DNA from: Pseudodesulfovibrio sp. JC047
Lineage (GTDB): Bacteria > Desulfobacterota > Desulfovibrionia > Desulfovibrionales > Desulfovibrionaceae
Direction: 5' to 3'
DNA: 64,000 nucleotides
Assembly: GCF_010468615.1 (NCBI RefSeq)
Contig: NZ_WUEH01000021.1
Location: 1 to 64,000, forward strand
A program made the translations under genes and the position numbers. Shown here piece after piece: positions 8,510-16,979 of this stretch. Position 1 is the first letter of the stretch; every line of letters starts with the position of its first letter. A model generated the notes under the pieces. That model was not told the origin of the DNA. It saw only the letters and a program-made list of their open reading frames with translations, and searched no databases.

Positions 8510-9691
8510 ATGAAAGGAGTTTTCAAAGGCATTGGTCTGCTGGTCCTGATGATGGTATGCAGTGCTTTTCTGTTGGCTGGTTGTAGCGAGGAAAAATCAA
8601 ACACGATCAAGATCGGCTTCAACCTGCCGCTGACAGGTGACATCCCGGAAGTTGGCGAAGGGTCCAAAAACGCGGCAGAAATGTATCTCAAGGACATCAA
8701 CGACGCGGGTGGCCTGGACGTCGGCGGCCAGAAGTATATGCTCGAATTCGTGTACATGGACAACGAATCCAAGGCAGAATCCGCCACCAATGTTGCCCTG
8801 AAACTCATTGACCAGGAAAATGTCGTGGCCATCATCGGTCCCAACTCATCCAGACAGGCTGTCCCCGCAGGCGGCACCTGCAATGAGAATCGCGTGCCCA
8901 TGATTTCCCCGTGGTCAACCAACCCGAGCACCACGCTCAATCGCCCTTGGGTCTTCCGCGCCGCCTTCCTCGATCCCTTCCAGGGACCTGTTGCCGCGGA
9001 TTTCGCATCCAAGAAATTCGGTGCCAAAACCGCTGGTGTCATCTTCGACGTGTCCAACGACTATTCCAAGGGTCTGGCCGAAATTTTCAAGACATCCTGG
9101 GAAGCCAAGGGATTGGGTCCGGTCGTCGCCTTTGAGTCTCACGGCACCAAGGATCAGGACTTTTCCGCGCAGTTGACCACCGTCATCAGTGCCAAGCCCG
9201 ACTTCATTTTCGTGCCTGACAACTACAATCAGGTCGCCCTGATTATCCAACAGGCCCGGGACCTCGGCTACAAAGGCCCATTCATGGGCTCCGACGCCTG
9301 GGGAACTCCCGACCTCATCAAGCTGTGTGGCGACGATTGCTACGGCAACTTCTTCTCCACCCATTATGCTGCGGCCGGAGCCAAGGGCGCGACCAAGGAA
9401 TTCATCGAACGGTATGAAGAAATGTACGGAGCCACCCCGGCCGACTACGCCGCTTTGACCTGGGATTCCATCGGCATGATGATTCAGGCCATCCAAAACG
9501 CTGGCACAGTCGAATCAGACACCATGGCCATGCGTAAGGCCATCCGTGAAGGCTTGTCCAACATCACATCCTTCGACGGCATCACCGGTTCCTCGAAATT
9601 CGACGCGCAAGGTGATCCCATCAAGTGCGCCGTGGTCGTCAGGATCTCCGACAAAGGCGAATTCGTCTTTGAAGAAGCTGTCTGTCCATAA
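8510..9691 (+). CDS. livJ: Branched-chain amino-acid ABC transporter substrate-binding lipoprotein
   Basis: This 393-aa periplasmic binding protein has a lipoprotein signal peptide ending in the lipobox LAGC (Cys25), so it is anchored to the membrane. The mature part is a type I periplasmic-binding fold of the LivJ/LivK family: IKIGFNLPLTGDIPEVGEG near the start, VVAIIGPNSSRQAVPAGG and ADYAALTWDSIGMM later. It captures Leu/Ile/Val or a related ligand and passes it to LivHMGF. A strong GAGGAGGAGAGG ribosome-binding site precedes the ATG. A terminator hairpin follows the gene, which usually lets the binding protein be made in excess over the membrane parts. Confidence 0.9.
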   Translation: MKGVFKGIGLLVLMMVCSAFLLAGCSEEKSNTIKIGFNLPLTGDIPEVGEGSKNAAEMYLKDINDAGGLDVGGQKYMLEFVYMDNESKAESATNVALKLIDQENVVAIIGPNSSRQAVPAGGTCNENRVPMISPWSTNPSTTLNRPWVFRAAFLDPFQGPVAADFASKKFGAKTAGVIFDVSNDYSKGLAEIFKTSWEAKGLGPVVAFESHGTKDQDFSAQLTTVISAKPDFIFVPDNYNQVALIIQQARDLGYKGPFMGSDAWGTPDLIKLCGDDCYGNFFSTHYAAAGAKGATKEFIERYEEMYGATPADYAALTWDSIGMMIQAIQNAGTVESDTMAMRKAIREGLSNITSFDGITGSSKFDAQGDPIKCAVVVRISDKGEFVFEEAVCP

Positions 9692-9717
9692 GGAATTAAC
9701 CAACATACTCTGATCGG

Positions 9718-9745
9718 GCGGGGGCTATTCGGCCCCCGCTTTTTT
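9718..9745 (+). terminator. Intrinsic terminator (partial) after livJ
   Basis: An 8-bp GC stem (GCGGGGGC/GCCCCCGC, loop 6 nt) is followed by six T. It lies between livJ and livH, so it probably acts as a leaky terminator within the operon. Confidence 0.8.
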
Positions 9746-9812
9746 ACCGTGAAAACGGGCCGACGCGCCTCAAATGTTGAAGGCCCACAGACAATTCCCG
9801 GGAAGTGCAACA

Positions 9813-10724
9813 GTGGATTTTATTATTCAGAACATACTCAATGCCCTCCAATGGGGCAGTTTCTATGCGCTCATCGCGTTAGGCTACACCTTGGTGTACG
9901 GCGTGTTGCGGCTCATCAACTTCGCTCATGGTGATATTTTCATGGTGGGTGCCTACATCGCCTTTTTCGTGGCCAGCTTCCTGCTCGGCCCGGCCATCGG
10001 GCTATCTCCTTTTCTCACATTCCTGGTTGCGGTTCCCCTGACCATGTTCCTGACCGCCTGCGTCGGCGTCACCCTTGAACGCGTTGCCTATCGACCACTC
10101 CGCCGCAAGGGAGCACACCGACTCTATGTTGTTATCACCGCGCTGATGTGTGGGCTGATCCTCGAATACTCCAACCTCGCGGTTCTGGGTGCCAGCCGTC
10201 TCAAATTTCCCGAGCTCGTCGAAAAATCGATCTGGCATTTCGGCGACGTCACCATCACCAACTTGAAAGTCATCGTCATCGTCACGGCCATCGCGGTTTT
10301 TGCCATCCTGAATTTCATCGTCACCAAAACGAAAATCGGCATGGCCATGCGTGGTATTTCCTACGATAAATTCGCGATCCCGCTCATGGGTATTCCCATT
10401 GACGCCATCATCGTTTTCACCTTCATTCTCGGTTCAGGATTCGCCGGACTGGCCGGACTGCTTTTTGCCATGTCCTATCCGGTCCTTGAGCCATTCATGG
10501 GGATGATTATTGGCTGGAAGGCCTTTATCGCGGCGGTTGTCGGCGGTATCGGAGACATCCGGGGTGCCTTTTACGGCGGGTTCCTCCTCGGCTTCATTGA
10601 AGTCGGTGTTGTCACGGTCTTCCCGTCCACCTACCGAGACCTGTTCGCCTTCACGATCCTGCTGATTATCCTGTGGATAAAGCCCACCGGATTATTCGGT
10701 ATGCCGCAATCAACCAAGATCTAG
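9813..10724 (+). CDS. livH: Branched-chain amino-acid ABC transporter permease LivH
   Basis: This 303-aa inner-membrane permease has about eight hydrophobic segments. The N-terminal NALQWGSFYALIALGYTLVYG and LINFAHGDIFMVGAY, and the later GGIGDIRGAFYGGFLLG, are signature regions of LivH. It forms the translocation channel together with LivM. The GTG at 9813 is chosen because GGGAAG precedes it and the protein then begins at the first membrane segment as in other LivH proteins; an in-frame upstream ATG at 9774 would add a polar extension without a ribosome-binding site. Confidence 0.9.
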   Translation: MDFIIQNILNALQWGSFYALIALGYTLVYGVLRLINFAHGDIFMVGAYIAFFVASFLLGPAIGLSPFLTFLVAVPLTMFLTACVGVTLERVAYRPLRRKGAHRLYVVITALMCGLILEYSNLAVLGASRLKFPELVEKSIWHFGDVTITNLKVIVIVTAIAVFAILNFIVTKTKIGMAMRGISYDKFAIPLMGIPIDAIIVFTFILGSGFAGLAGLLFAMSYPVLEPFMGMIIGWKAFIAAVVGGIGDIRGAFYGGFLLGFIEVGVVTVFPSTYRDLFAFTILLIILWIKPTGLFGMPQSTKI

Positions 10725-10738
10725 TCGGGAGACATCAC

Positions 10739-11809
10739 ATGAAAAAATACTCTCTCAACTTCGTCATGGTTGTCAGCGCCCTCTTCCTTCTGTCCCTGGC
10801 GCAATTCGGCATCATCAGCAACTATATCCAAGCCGTGTTCATGTATGTGGGCATCAACATCATCATGTGCACATCGCTCAATCTGGTCAACGGCAACATG
10901 GGTGAATTCACCTGTGGTCATGCGGCCTTCATGTGCGTGGGCGCCTACGCCTCCTCCGTCTTGTCCGTTCTCTGCTTCGGCCAAACCCTCGGCACGCCCA
11001 TGCTGCCCCCGGAAATGGCGATCTTCATCTTCCCGGTGATCATCTTCATCGGCGGTCTCGTCGCGGCCCTGACCAGTGTGCTGGTCGCTGTCCCGGCATT
11101 CAAAACCCGTGACGACTATCTCGCCATCATCACCATCGCCGTCAACTACATGGTCATTTCCGCCATTGAAAACATGAACTTCATTGGTGGCTCCCGAGGC
11201 TTTCAGGGCATGAAAGACACCGTCTGGGCCATGAAAGACACACTGAACGGCCCATGGATGCTTTTCTGGGTCATCACCTTCATGGTGCTCACCATCTGGG
11301 TCATCCGCCGGTTCATCACATCCACCTACGGCAAGGGCGTCAACGCCATCTGTCAGGATGAGACCGCTGCGGAAATCATGTCCGTGAACACCAACAAGAT
11401 CAAACTGGTCAACTTCATGATCTCCGCAGGACTGGCCGGGTGTGCCGGTGGCCTGTTTGCGCATGTGGTCGGCTACGTCAATCCTCAATCCTTCAACATC
11501 CTCAAATCCACCGAGGCCATGGTCATGGTCTATCTCGGCGGCATGGGATCGCTCTCCGGCGCGGTCATCTCGGCAGTGGTCTTCACGTTCCTGATGGAAG
11601 TTCTCCGTTCCCAGTCCCTCATTGATTTCCTCATGGCCCCGGCAACCTTCGTTTTCCCGGATTGGGAACCGTCAGCTGGTGTCATCAAATGGGTTATCAT
11701 CCCCCTGCTTCTCGTCCTGATCATGCAGTTCAGGCCCGAAGGCATCATGGGAAACAAGGAACTGTCAGACGTGTTCCCGAAACTCAAAAAGTACTACACG
11801 TTCAAATAG
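10739..11809 (+). CDS. livM: Branched-chain amino-acid ABC transporter permease LivM
   Basis: This 356-aa inner-membrane permease is the LivH partner. It shows NLVNGNMGEFTCGHAAFMCVGAYAS near the first third and AGLAGCAGGLFAHVVGYVNP with YLGGMGSLSGAV near the end, as in LivM. The ATG at 10739 has GGGAGAC upstream and lies 14 bp after the livH stop; the longer in-frame reading from 10673 overlaps livH and is rejected. Position and spacing place it in the livJHMGF operon. Confidence 0.9.
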   Translation: MKKYSLNFVMVVSALFLLSLAQFGIISNYIQAVFMYVGINIIMCTSLNLVNGNMGEFTCGHAAFMCVGAYASSVLSVLCFGQTLGTPMLPPEMAIFIFPVIIFIGGLVAALTSVLVAVPAFKTRDDYLAIITIAVNYMVISAIENMNFIGGSRGFQGMKDTVWAMKDTLNGPWMLFWVITFMVLTIWVIRRFITSTYGKGVNAICQDETAAEIMSVNTNKIKLVNFMISAGLAGCAGGLFAHVVGYVNPQSFNILKSTEAMVMVYLGGMGSLSGAVISAVVFTFLMEVLRSQSLIDFLMAPATFVFPDWEPSAGVIKWVIIPLLLVLIMQFRPEGIMGNKELSDVFPKLKKYYTFK

Positions 11810-11818
11810 GGGGACACC

Positions 11819-12586
11819 ATGTCACTGCTTAAAATTGATACCATGACCCAACGATTCGGCGGGCTTCAGGCCGTGTCCGAATTCAGCATCGAAATGCAGG
11901 GCGGCGAACTGATGGGGCTGATCGGTCCCAACGGTGCCGGCAAAACCACCATATTCAACCTGATTTCCGGCTTCTACCAGCCCACCGAAGGGACCATCAC
12001 CTTTGACGGTGCCCCCACCGCCGGTCTCAAGCCGCATCAGGTGACCTCCATGGGCATCGCCCGAACCTTCCAGAACATCCGCCTCTGGCACGACATGAGC
12101 GTGCTCGACAACATCCGCATTGCCCAACACTACCGCATGGGCTATTCGGTCTGGGATTCCATCATTCGTGGTCCCAAATACCGGGCACGCGAGGCCCGAA
12201 TTCTGGAAATCGCCGAGGAACTGCTCGAAGCCATGTCACTCACCGACGTTGCCAACGAATTCCCGAAGAACCTGTCCTATGGCCTACAACGCCGTGTGGA
12301 AATCGCCCGGGCCATGTCCATCCGCCCAAAACTGCTCCTCTTGGATGAACCCGCCGCAGGGCTGAACTCCTCCGACGTGGAAGACCTCATCAAGCTCGTC
12401 CACTGGATTCACGAGAACTTTGACATCACGATATTCATGATCGAGCACCAGATGAAAGTCGTGACCTCCCTGTGCCAATGGATCAAGGTCATCGACTTCG
12501 GGGCCACCATCGCCGAAGGCACTCCTGAAGACATTCAAAGCAACCCGGCCGTCATCAAGGCCTATCTCGGAGATGACACCATATGA
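11819..12586 (+). CDS. livG: Branched-chain amino-acid ABC transporter ATPase LivG
   Basis: This 255-aa ATP-binding subunit powers uptake. It has Walker A GPNGAGKTT (near residue 36), the Q-loop region, a signature-like LSYGLQRRVEIARA, Walker B LLLLDEPAAGL and the switch His in MIEHQM. The LivG-type insert around ARTFQNIRLWHDMSVLDNI is present. The ABC signature reads LSYGLQ where LSYGQQ is usual. A GGGGGAC ribosome-binding site precedes the ATG at 11819. Its last codons overlap the livF start (ATGA), indicating translational coupling. Confidence 0.92.
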   Translation: MSLLKIDTMTQRFGGLQAVSEFSIEMQGGELMGLIGPNGAGKTTIFNLISGFYQPTEGTITFDGAPTAGLKPHQVTSMGIARTFQNIRLWHDMSVLDNIRIAQHYRMGYSVWDSIIRGPKYRAREARILEIAEELLEAMSLTDVANEFPKNLSYGLQRRVEIARAMSIRPKLLLLDEPAAGLNSSDVEDLIKLVHWIHENFDITIFMIEHQMKVVTSLCQWIKVIDFGATIAEGTPEDIQSNPAVIKAYLGDDTI

Positions 12587-13320
12587 CCACTCCACTCATC
12601 GAGGTCGAAGACCTCTACGTCAAATACGGCAACATCGAGGCCCTTCACGGTATCAACTTCACCGTTGCCGAAGGCGAAATCGTCACACTCATCGGAGCCA
12701 ACGGAGCTGGCAAATCCACGACACTCATGTCCATTGCCCAGCTCCCGCCACCCGAAGCCCCGCAGATCACCCAGGGTGACATCCGTTTCAATGGCTCGTC
12801 CATACTCGGCATGGCCCCGGACAAGATCGTCAGTGACCTCCACCTCGCCCTGGTGCCCGAAGGCCGACACATTTTCGGCAATCTCACGGTCGAGGAGAAT
12901 CTCAAGTTGGCAACCTATGCCCGCAAGGACTCACAGGCCGACATCGACCGGGATTACAAACGCGTCTATTCCCTGTTCGCCCGACTCGACGAACGCAAAA
13001 AACAACGCTCCGAATCCCTGTCCGGCGGTGAACAACAAATGCTCGCCGTGGGCCGCGCGCTCATGTCCGGCTGCAAGATCATCATGCTCGATGAACCCTC
13101 CATGGGACTTGCCCCCCTGCTCATGTACGACATGTTCCGCACCCTCAAGGAACTCAATAAGGAAGGCATGACCATTCTCCTCATCGAACAGAATGCCAAC
13201 CTCGCCCTCAAATTCGCCCACCGAGGCTATGTCATCGATACCGGAGAAATCGTCGCCCAAGGCCCCTGTGACCAGCTCCGAGACGATCCCGATGTCAAAA
13301 AAGCCTACCTCGGCGGATAA
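12583..13320 (+). CDS. livF: Branched-chain amino-acid ABC transporter ATPase LivF
   Basis: This 245-aa second ATPase subunit has Walker A GANGAGKST, the signature LSGGEQQMLAVGRAL, Walker B IIMLDEPSMGLAP and the switch His-equivalent region LLIEQNANLALKFAHRGYV, where the usual catalytic His is a Gln as is normal for LivF. It pairs with LivG on the cytoplasmic face. Its ATG overlaps the livG stop by 4 bp. It is the last gene of the liv operon, and a composite repeat region follows instead of a simple terminator. Confidence 0.92.
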   Translation: MTTPLIEVEDLYVKYGNIEALHGINFTVAEGEIVTLIGANGAGKSTTLMSIAQLPPPEAPQITQGDIRFNGSSILGMAPDKIVSDLHLALVPEGRHIFGNLTVEENLKLATYARKDSQADIDRDYKRVYSLFARLDERKKQRSESLSGGEQQMLAVGRALMSGCKIIMLDEPSMGLAPLLMYDMFRTLKELNKEGMTILLIEQNANLALKFAHRGYVIDTGEIVAQGPCDQLRDDPDVKKAYLGG

Positions 13321-13322
13321 AA

Positions 13323-13388
13323 TGTCTCCGACAGCCTAAAGGGGAACCTCTCTCAAGAGGCCCCCCTCTGGTCGTCAGAGACATTCCA
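13323..13388. repeat. Partial copy of the intergenic palindromic repeat
   Basis: This degenerate palindrome (TCTCCGACAG...GTCGTCAGAGACATTCC) resembles one arm of the composite repeats at 13396, 21172 and 58964. It lies immediately behind livF and may also serve as its terminator. Confidence 0.6.
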
Positions 13389-13395
13389 TGCCACC

Positions 13396-13765
13396 CTACC
13401 GGGAGGCGCTTTCAGCGGGACCAGGACGCTGTCCTGGACCTGCCAAAGGCCCCTTTGAAAAGGGGCCTCTGGACTCCCCGAAACTTTTTGTCGCTCGCTT
13501 CGCTCGAAGCTGTCGGTAGCCGTTGTTCGTGCGGCTTGTGAGAGTACTTCGTGAAAAATTGTTTTTTACAGACGGTTAAGATTTGAAACGTTTTCTCTTT
13601 GTTAACCATTTTTGGCTCTTTATTTATTTTCTCTTTTCCCACTTCTTCAATTCCACTCAACGGATATCGCAGAGCCTCGCCGAAGGCGCGCCAAAAAGTT
13701 CTGGAGGGGAGTCCAGAGGGGAACCTCTTCCAAGAGGTTCCCCTCTGGCCGTCGGAGACATTCTT
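13396..13765 (+). repeat. Composite intergenic repeat, copy 1
   Basis: The element has two GC-rich arms around an AT-rich spacer. The left arm (13396-13525) contains GACCAGGACGCTGTCCTGG, a CCCCTTTGAAAAGGGG hairpin and TCGCTCGCTTCGCTCGA. The spacer includes GTTTTTTACAGAC. The right arm (about 13670-13765) contains GCCGAAGGCGCGCC and a long AGAGGGGAACCTC palindrome ending in CGTCGGAGACA. The same order recurs at 58964-59511 (same orientation) and 21172-21560 (inverted). No coding capacity was seen. Confidence 0.75.
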
Positions 13766-13774
13766 TATTTTATT

Positions 13775-14557
13775 CTATCGAATGAGCAGCCGTTCGGCTT
13801 TGGAGAAACACCGTTTGCGAATGAGCACGGAGACGATCAGCGTTCCGAGAGATGTTGCGGCGACAAGCATCAGCATGACCACAATTTGATAGCGAATGGC
13901 GGTCAGGGGATCTGCACCTGCGAGGATTTGTCCGGTCATCATGCCGGGTAATGACACCAGACCGACAGCCATGAGAGAATTGATAGACGGGATCATGGCG
14001 GCCTTGACGGCCTGACGAAGGATATCCTGTGAAGCTTCGCGATAATTGGCTCCCAAAGCGAGCTTCATTTCCACTTCGTGACGACGGGCTTTGAGATCGG
14101 AAAACAAACGATCGAGACAGATTGAAATTGCAGTCATGGAATTGCCGACGATCATTCCTGCCAATGGGATAAAATATTGTGGCGTCCACCAGGGCTTGGC
14201 ACCGACAATGATCCCGGTCACCAGCATGGACACAACGGTGTAGGTGAGCAGCATGGAGATAAAAGTTGGGACGACAAAGGGGATTGATTTTTCAGACACC
14301 CGGCCACGAATGATGTGAACCGCAGCCGCGACCATGGCGGTGAACATGAGTAAAACCAGCCAACTGATATTGACCTCAAAGACGAACTTAAGCACATAGC
14401 CCATGAGAAAAAGCTGGGCAAAGGTGCGGATGGTCCCGATGAATAAATCACGCTCCAATCCGAGCTGCTGCTTGAACGATGTCAGCCCTGCCAGCACCAC
14501 GAATCCAAGACAGAGCGTCAGTTGAAACGGTCCAATTTCTATGAGGGATTGCGTCAT
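13775..14557 (-). CDS. fetB: FetB/YbbM-type iron export ABC permease (UPF0014)
   Basis: This 260-aa inner-membrane protein of the UPF0014 family has about seven membrane segments and the family motif region PLAGMIVGNSMTAISICLDR, followed by ARRHEVEMKLALGA and SLPGMMTGQILAGADP. In E. coli, FetAB is reported to help iron efflux and oxidative-stress resistance; transfer of that role is inference. It starts inside the end of the ATPase gene (ATGA overlap at 14554-14557), so the two are co-translated. It lies right next to composite repeat copy 1. Confidence 0.85.
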   Translation of the reverse strand: MTQSLIEIGPFQLTLCLGFVVLAGLTSFKQQLGLERDLFIGTIRTFAQLFLMGYVLKFVFEVNISWLVLLMFTAMVAAAVHIIRGRVSEKSIPFVVPTFISMLLTYTVVSMLVTGIIVGAKPWWTPQYFIPLAGMIVGNSMTAISICLDRLFSDLKARRHEVEMKLALGANYREASQDILRQAVKAAMIPSINSLMAVGLVSLPGMMTGQILAGADPLTAIRYQIVVMLMLVAATSLGTLIVSVLIRKRCFSKAERLLIR

Positions 14558-15207
14558 TGCAGCACCAGTTTTTTTTCGTGAAATGAAACGAGCCGGGTCA
14601 CGCCTTCGGGTGTTTCTTCCGAATGGGAAATCATGATGACCGTGATGCCTTCTCGACTGAGTTCAGCGGCCTTGTTCAAAACGACGCGAGCACTTTCCGG
14701 GTCCAAGGACGCGGTCGGCTCGTCCAGAAGGATGACCTCCGGGCGCAGCAGGAGACTGCGAATCAGACAGATTCGTTGCGATTGGCCCACTGAAAGGCGA
14801 TCGGCCTCACTGTCAAGCGTCACCCCGGAAAGAAGAAAGGATTCAAGGAGCGCGGACAGTTCGAGGTCCGACGGTGGACACAAATCCTTGTTGGACTGAA
14901 AAGTAAAAGGCAAGAGCAGGTTGTCACGAACCGTCCCGGGAAGCAGTGTTGGCATTTGCTGGACATAGGCAACACACCGCCGCAATGAAGCGGGTGGAAT
15001 GTCGGTGATGTCGTGATCCTTGTAGTGAATTGAGCCGGATTGAATTTCTTCCAATCGACACAAGATACGGAGTAAGGTGGACTTCCCGGACCCGGATGGT
15101 CCCCGGACAAGAAAGAATGCCCCTTGCTCAAAGGTCAGACTGGCATGGCGCAAAATAGTCGGACCGTTTGGGTACGTGAATGAGACAGCATCAAGGGTTA
15201 AACACAT
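14554..15207 (-). CDS. fetA: FetA/YbbL-type ABC transporter ATPase
   Basis: This 217-aa ATPase subunit has Walker A GPSGSGKST, the Q-loop YVQQMP, an LSVGQSQRI signature, Walker B VILLDEPTASLDP and switch His in MISHSEE. It pairs with the UPF0014 permease encoded directly downstream with a 4-bp overlap. The signature reads LSVGQ instead of LSGGQ, as is common in this subfamily. Its start is one base after the stop of the TPR gene, giving a three-gene minus-strand operon. Confidence 0.88.
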   Translation of the reverse strand: MCLTLDAVSFTYPNGPTILRHASLTFEQGAFFLVRGPSGSGKSTLLRILCRLEEIQSGSIHYKDHDITDIPPASLRRCVAYVQQMPTLLPGTVRDNLLLPFTFQSNKDLCPPSDLELSALLESFLLSGVTLDSEADRLSVGQSQRICLIRSLLLRPEVILLDEPTASLDPESARVVLNKAAELSREGITVIMISHSEETPEGVTRLVSFHEKKLVLQ

Positions 15208-15208
15208 A

Positions 15209-16012
15209 TTACCCTTCTTTATTGATATATTTTAGAAACTTGTTTGCTTCCTTGTGTCCCGGTTTCAAACGCAAGGCCGTGTGCAGATTGTGCAGACAGG
15301 CGTCCTTGTCGCCTTGCTCGTAGTAGGCCCGGGCAATGTTGTAATACAGGTTTTCATCGTTTTTTGAAATTTCCAACGCGCGGGAATAATATTCAACGGC
15401 CTGATCGGTCAGTTTTGATTTGCGAAGATTAATGCCGAATTCGTTGAATAGATGCTTATGTTCCGGGGCAAAGGCCGCATCCAGATCAACCACCCGCTCA
15501 AAAATATCGGCAGCTTTCTCGCTCTCCCCCCGTTCCATGTAGGTTAATCCCAGTCCGAAATTGGCGCGGACGTTCTGTTCGTCGAAAGAGAGCGTGGCTT
15601 CGTATTCGAATTGTGCGGAATACAACGCACCTTGCTCACGCTGTTGTTCTGCCCGTTTCAAGGTGGAATTCATCTCCTGTATTCTGGGAAAGACTTCGGC
15701 CTGATAGTATTCCAACTCCGGGTTGAATTTTCCAAGGAATTCGGACAGGGAATAGCGTTCCTTTGGGCCGGATGGGATATTGTTGTTATTCAACGGTTGA
15801 ACCATGATACCCCTCCCCTGTTCGTCCGGCGCGGCTTCTTCGGCAAACCAGTAGGATTTTTGGATGGCCTTGCGCACGGTGGTGCCCGTGCCGACCTTGT
15901 TCAGGGATTGGGAAGAAAAGACACCGGATATTTTTTCACGTTCAATGTCTTCGGGAATGGTGATGGAGTGCAGGGAGTCATCCTGTGCAACGGTCTTTTT
16001 GTCTGAAGTCAC
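15209..16012 (-). CDS. Tetratricopeptide repeat protein
   Basis: This 267-aa soluble protein has a disordered, polar N-terminal part (residues 1-95, including the fragment NNNNIPSGPKERYS) and four or so TPR units from about 105 to 262, such as ARANFGLGLTYMERGESEKAADIF-like and NLYYNIARAYYEQGDKD segments. It is a probable scaffold. I chose the GTG at 16012 because GAGG lies 6 bp upstream; an in-frame TTG at 16024 would overlap that ribosome-binding site. It is the first gene of a unit with fetA and fetB, but a link to iron transport is not evident. Confidence 0.78.
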   Translation of the reverse strand: MTSDKKTVAQDDSLHSITIPEDIEREKISGVFSSQSLNKVGTGTTVRKAIQKSYWFAEEAAPDEQGRGIMVQPLNNNNIPSGPKERYSLSEFLGKFNPELEYYQAEVFPRIQEMNSTLKRAEQQREQGALYSAQFEYEATLSFDEQNVRANFGLGLTYMERGESEKAADIFERVVDLDAAFAPEHKHLFNEFGINLRKSKLTDQAVEYYSRALEISKNDENLYYNIARAYYEQGDKDACLHNLHTALRLKPGHKEANKFLKYINKEG

Positions 16013-16410
16013 GACTATCCTCAATTGTTATCAATTCTCTATGCATGATTGAAATTACACAGCCGGGCAAGGGATGGCAACCTGTTGAAGTGATTGATTG
16101 AACTAAACGAAATTTTGAAAGTGGATTAAACATCAGAGCCGATTTGAAGTGTCACATCATACGAAAAAGATCACGACCAAACACAAGAAGCACATACGGT
16201 TTCTCTCATCGTGTGCCACTTCAAGACCGATCATGGAAAAAAAGATAATTTTTCGTAGGAAATATCCGACTTTCCCCAATGGTACCAAGGTGACAATCCA
16301 ATTTCTTTCGGGTACATGCAAAAGCAGGAAAAGAGTGTCTTCCGGGTCGATCGATCGCAGAAGATTTTATATAATGTAGATAATGTTGATGTTTTAAGGA
16401 GACTCCACTG
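16013..16410. other. Divergent promoter region, no gene seen
   Basis: The 398 bp between the TPR gene and the first XRE-cupin gene contain a TATAAT at 16371-16376 suited to drive the plus-strand gene. An 8-bp inverted pair (TTGAAGTG near 16144, CACTTCAA near 16215) could be an operator. Short ORFs here lack ribosome-binding sites. Confidence 0.45.
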
Positions 16411-16971
16411 ATGGACACTATCGGCAAAAGGATTCAGTCCTACCGAGAAAAACAAAAATTGACCATTGAGGATTTGGCGAATCGAACAAATTTGAGTGAA
16501 GAATTCATTCGTGCTGTCGAGGTTGAAGACAGATACCCATCACTTCAACCACTCGTGAAGCTTGCCCGCGCTCTGGGAGTACGACTGGGAACGTTCATGG
16601 ATGACCATGTTTCCCATGATCCCCTGGTGACACGACTTGACGAACGCACGGAAGAACTCGTGATGCACCCTGATGGCAAGGAGCCGGGACTTCGTTTCCA
16701 CTCGCTTGGCAAAGGGAAAACCGATCGCCACATGGAGCCGTTCTTTATTGAATTGATGCCGGAATCCGCCAAGGACCACCACCTTTCGTCCCACGAAGGC
16801 GAAGAGTTCATCATCGTCCACTCCGGAAAAGTACGGATCAAATATGGCCAGGAAGTGACCATCCTTGAAAAAGGAGATTCCACCTATTTCAATTCCGTCG
16901 TTCCGCATAATGTTGCCTGTGCCGGTGATGAAATGGCTGAAATTTATGCTGTTCTCTACTTCCCGGAATAG
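16411..16971 (+). CDS. XRE-type regulator with C-terminal cupin domain (module 1)
   Basis: This 186-aa protein has an N-terminal helix-turn-helix (residues about 6-60: IQSYREKQKLTIEDLANRT, then EFIRAVEVEDRYPSLQPLVKLARALG) and a C-terminal cupin barrel (about 105-180: HEGEEFIIVHSGKVRIKYG, ILEKGDSTYFNSVVPHNV). Such HTH-cupin proteins sense a small ligand in the cupin and control a neighbouring gene. Here the neighbour is an acyl-CoA ligase beginning 8 bp downstream. A TTAAGGAGA ribosome-binding site precedes the ATG at 16411. A second module of the same design follows at 18819. Confidence 0.88.
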   Translation: MDTIGKRIQSYREKQKLTIEDLANRTNLSEEFIRAVEVEDRYPSLQPLVKLARALGVRLGTFMDDHVSHDPLVTRLDERTEELVMHPDGKEPGLRFHSLGKGKTDRHMEPFFIELMPESAKDHHLSSHEGEEFIIVHSGKVRIKYGQEVTILEKGDSTYFNSVVPHNVACAGDEMAEIYAVLYFPE

Positions 16972-16979
16972 GGGGCGAC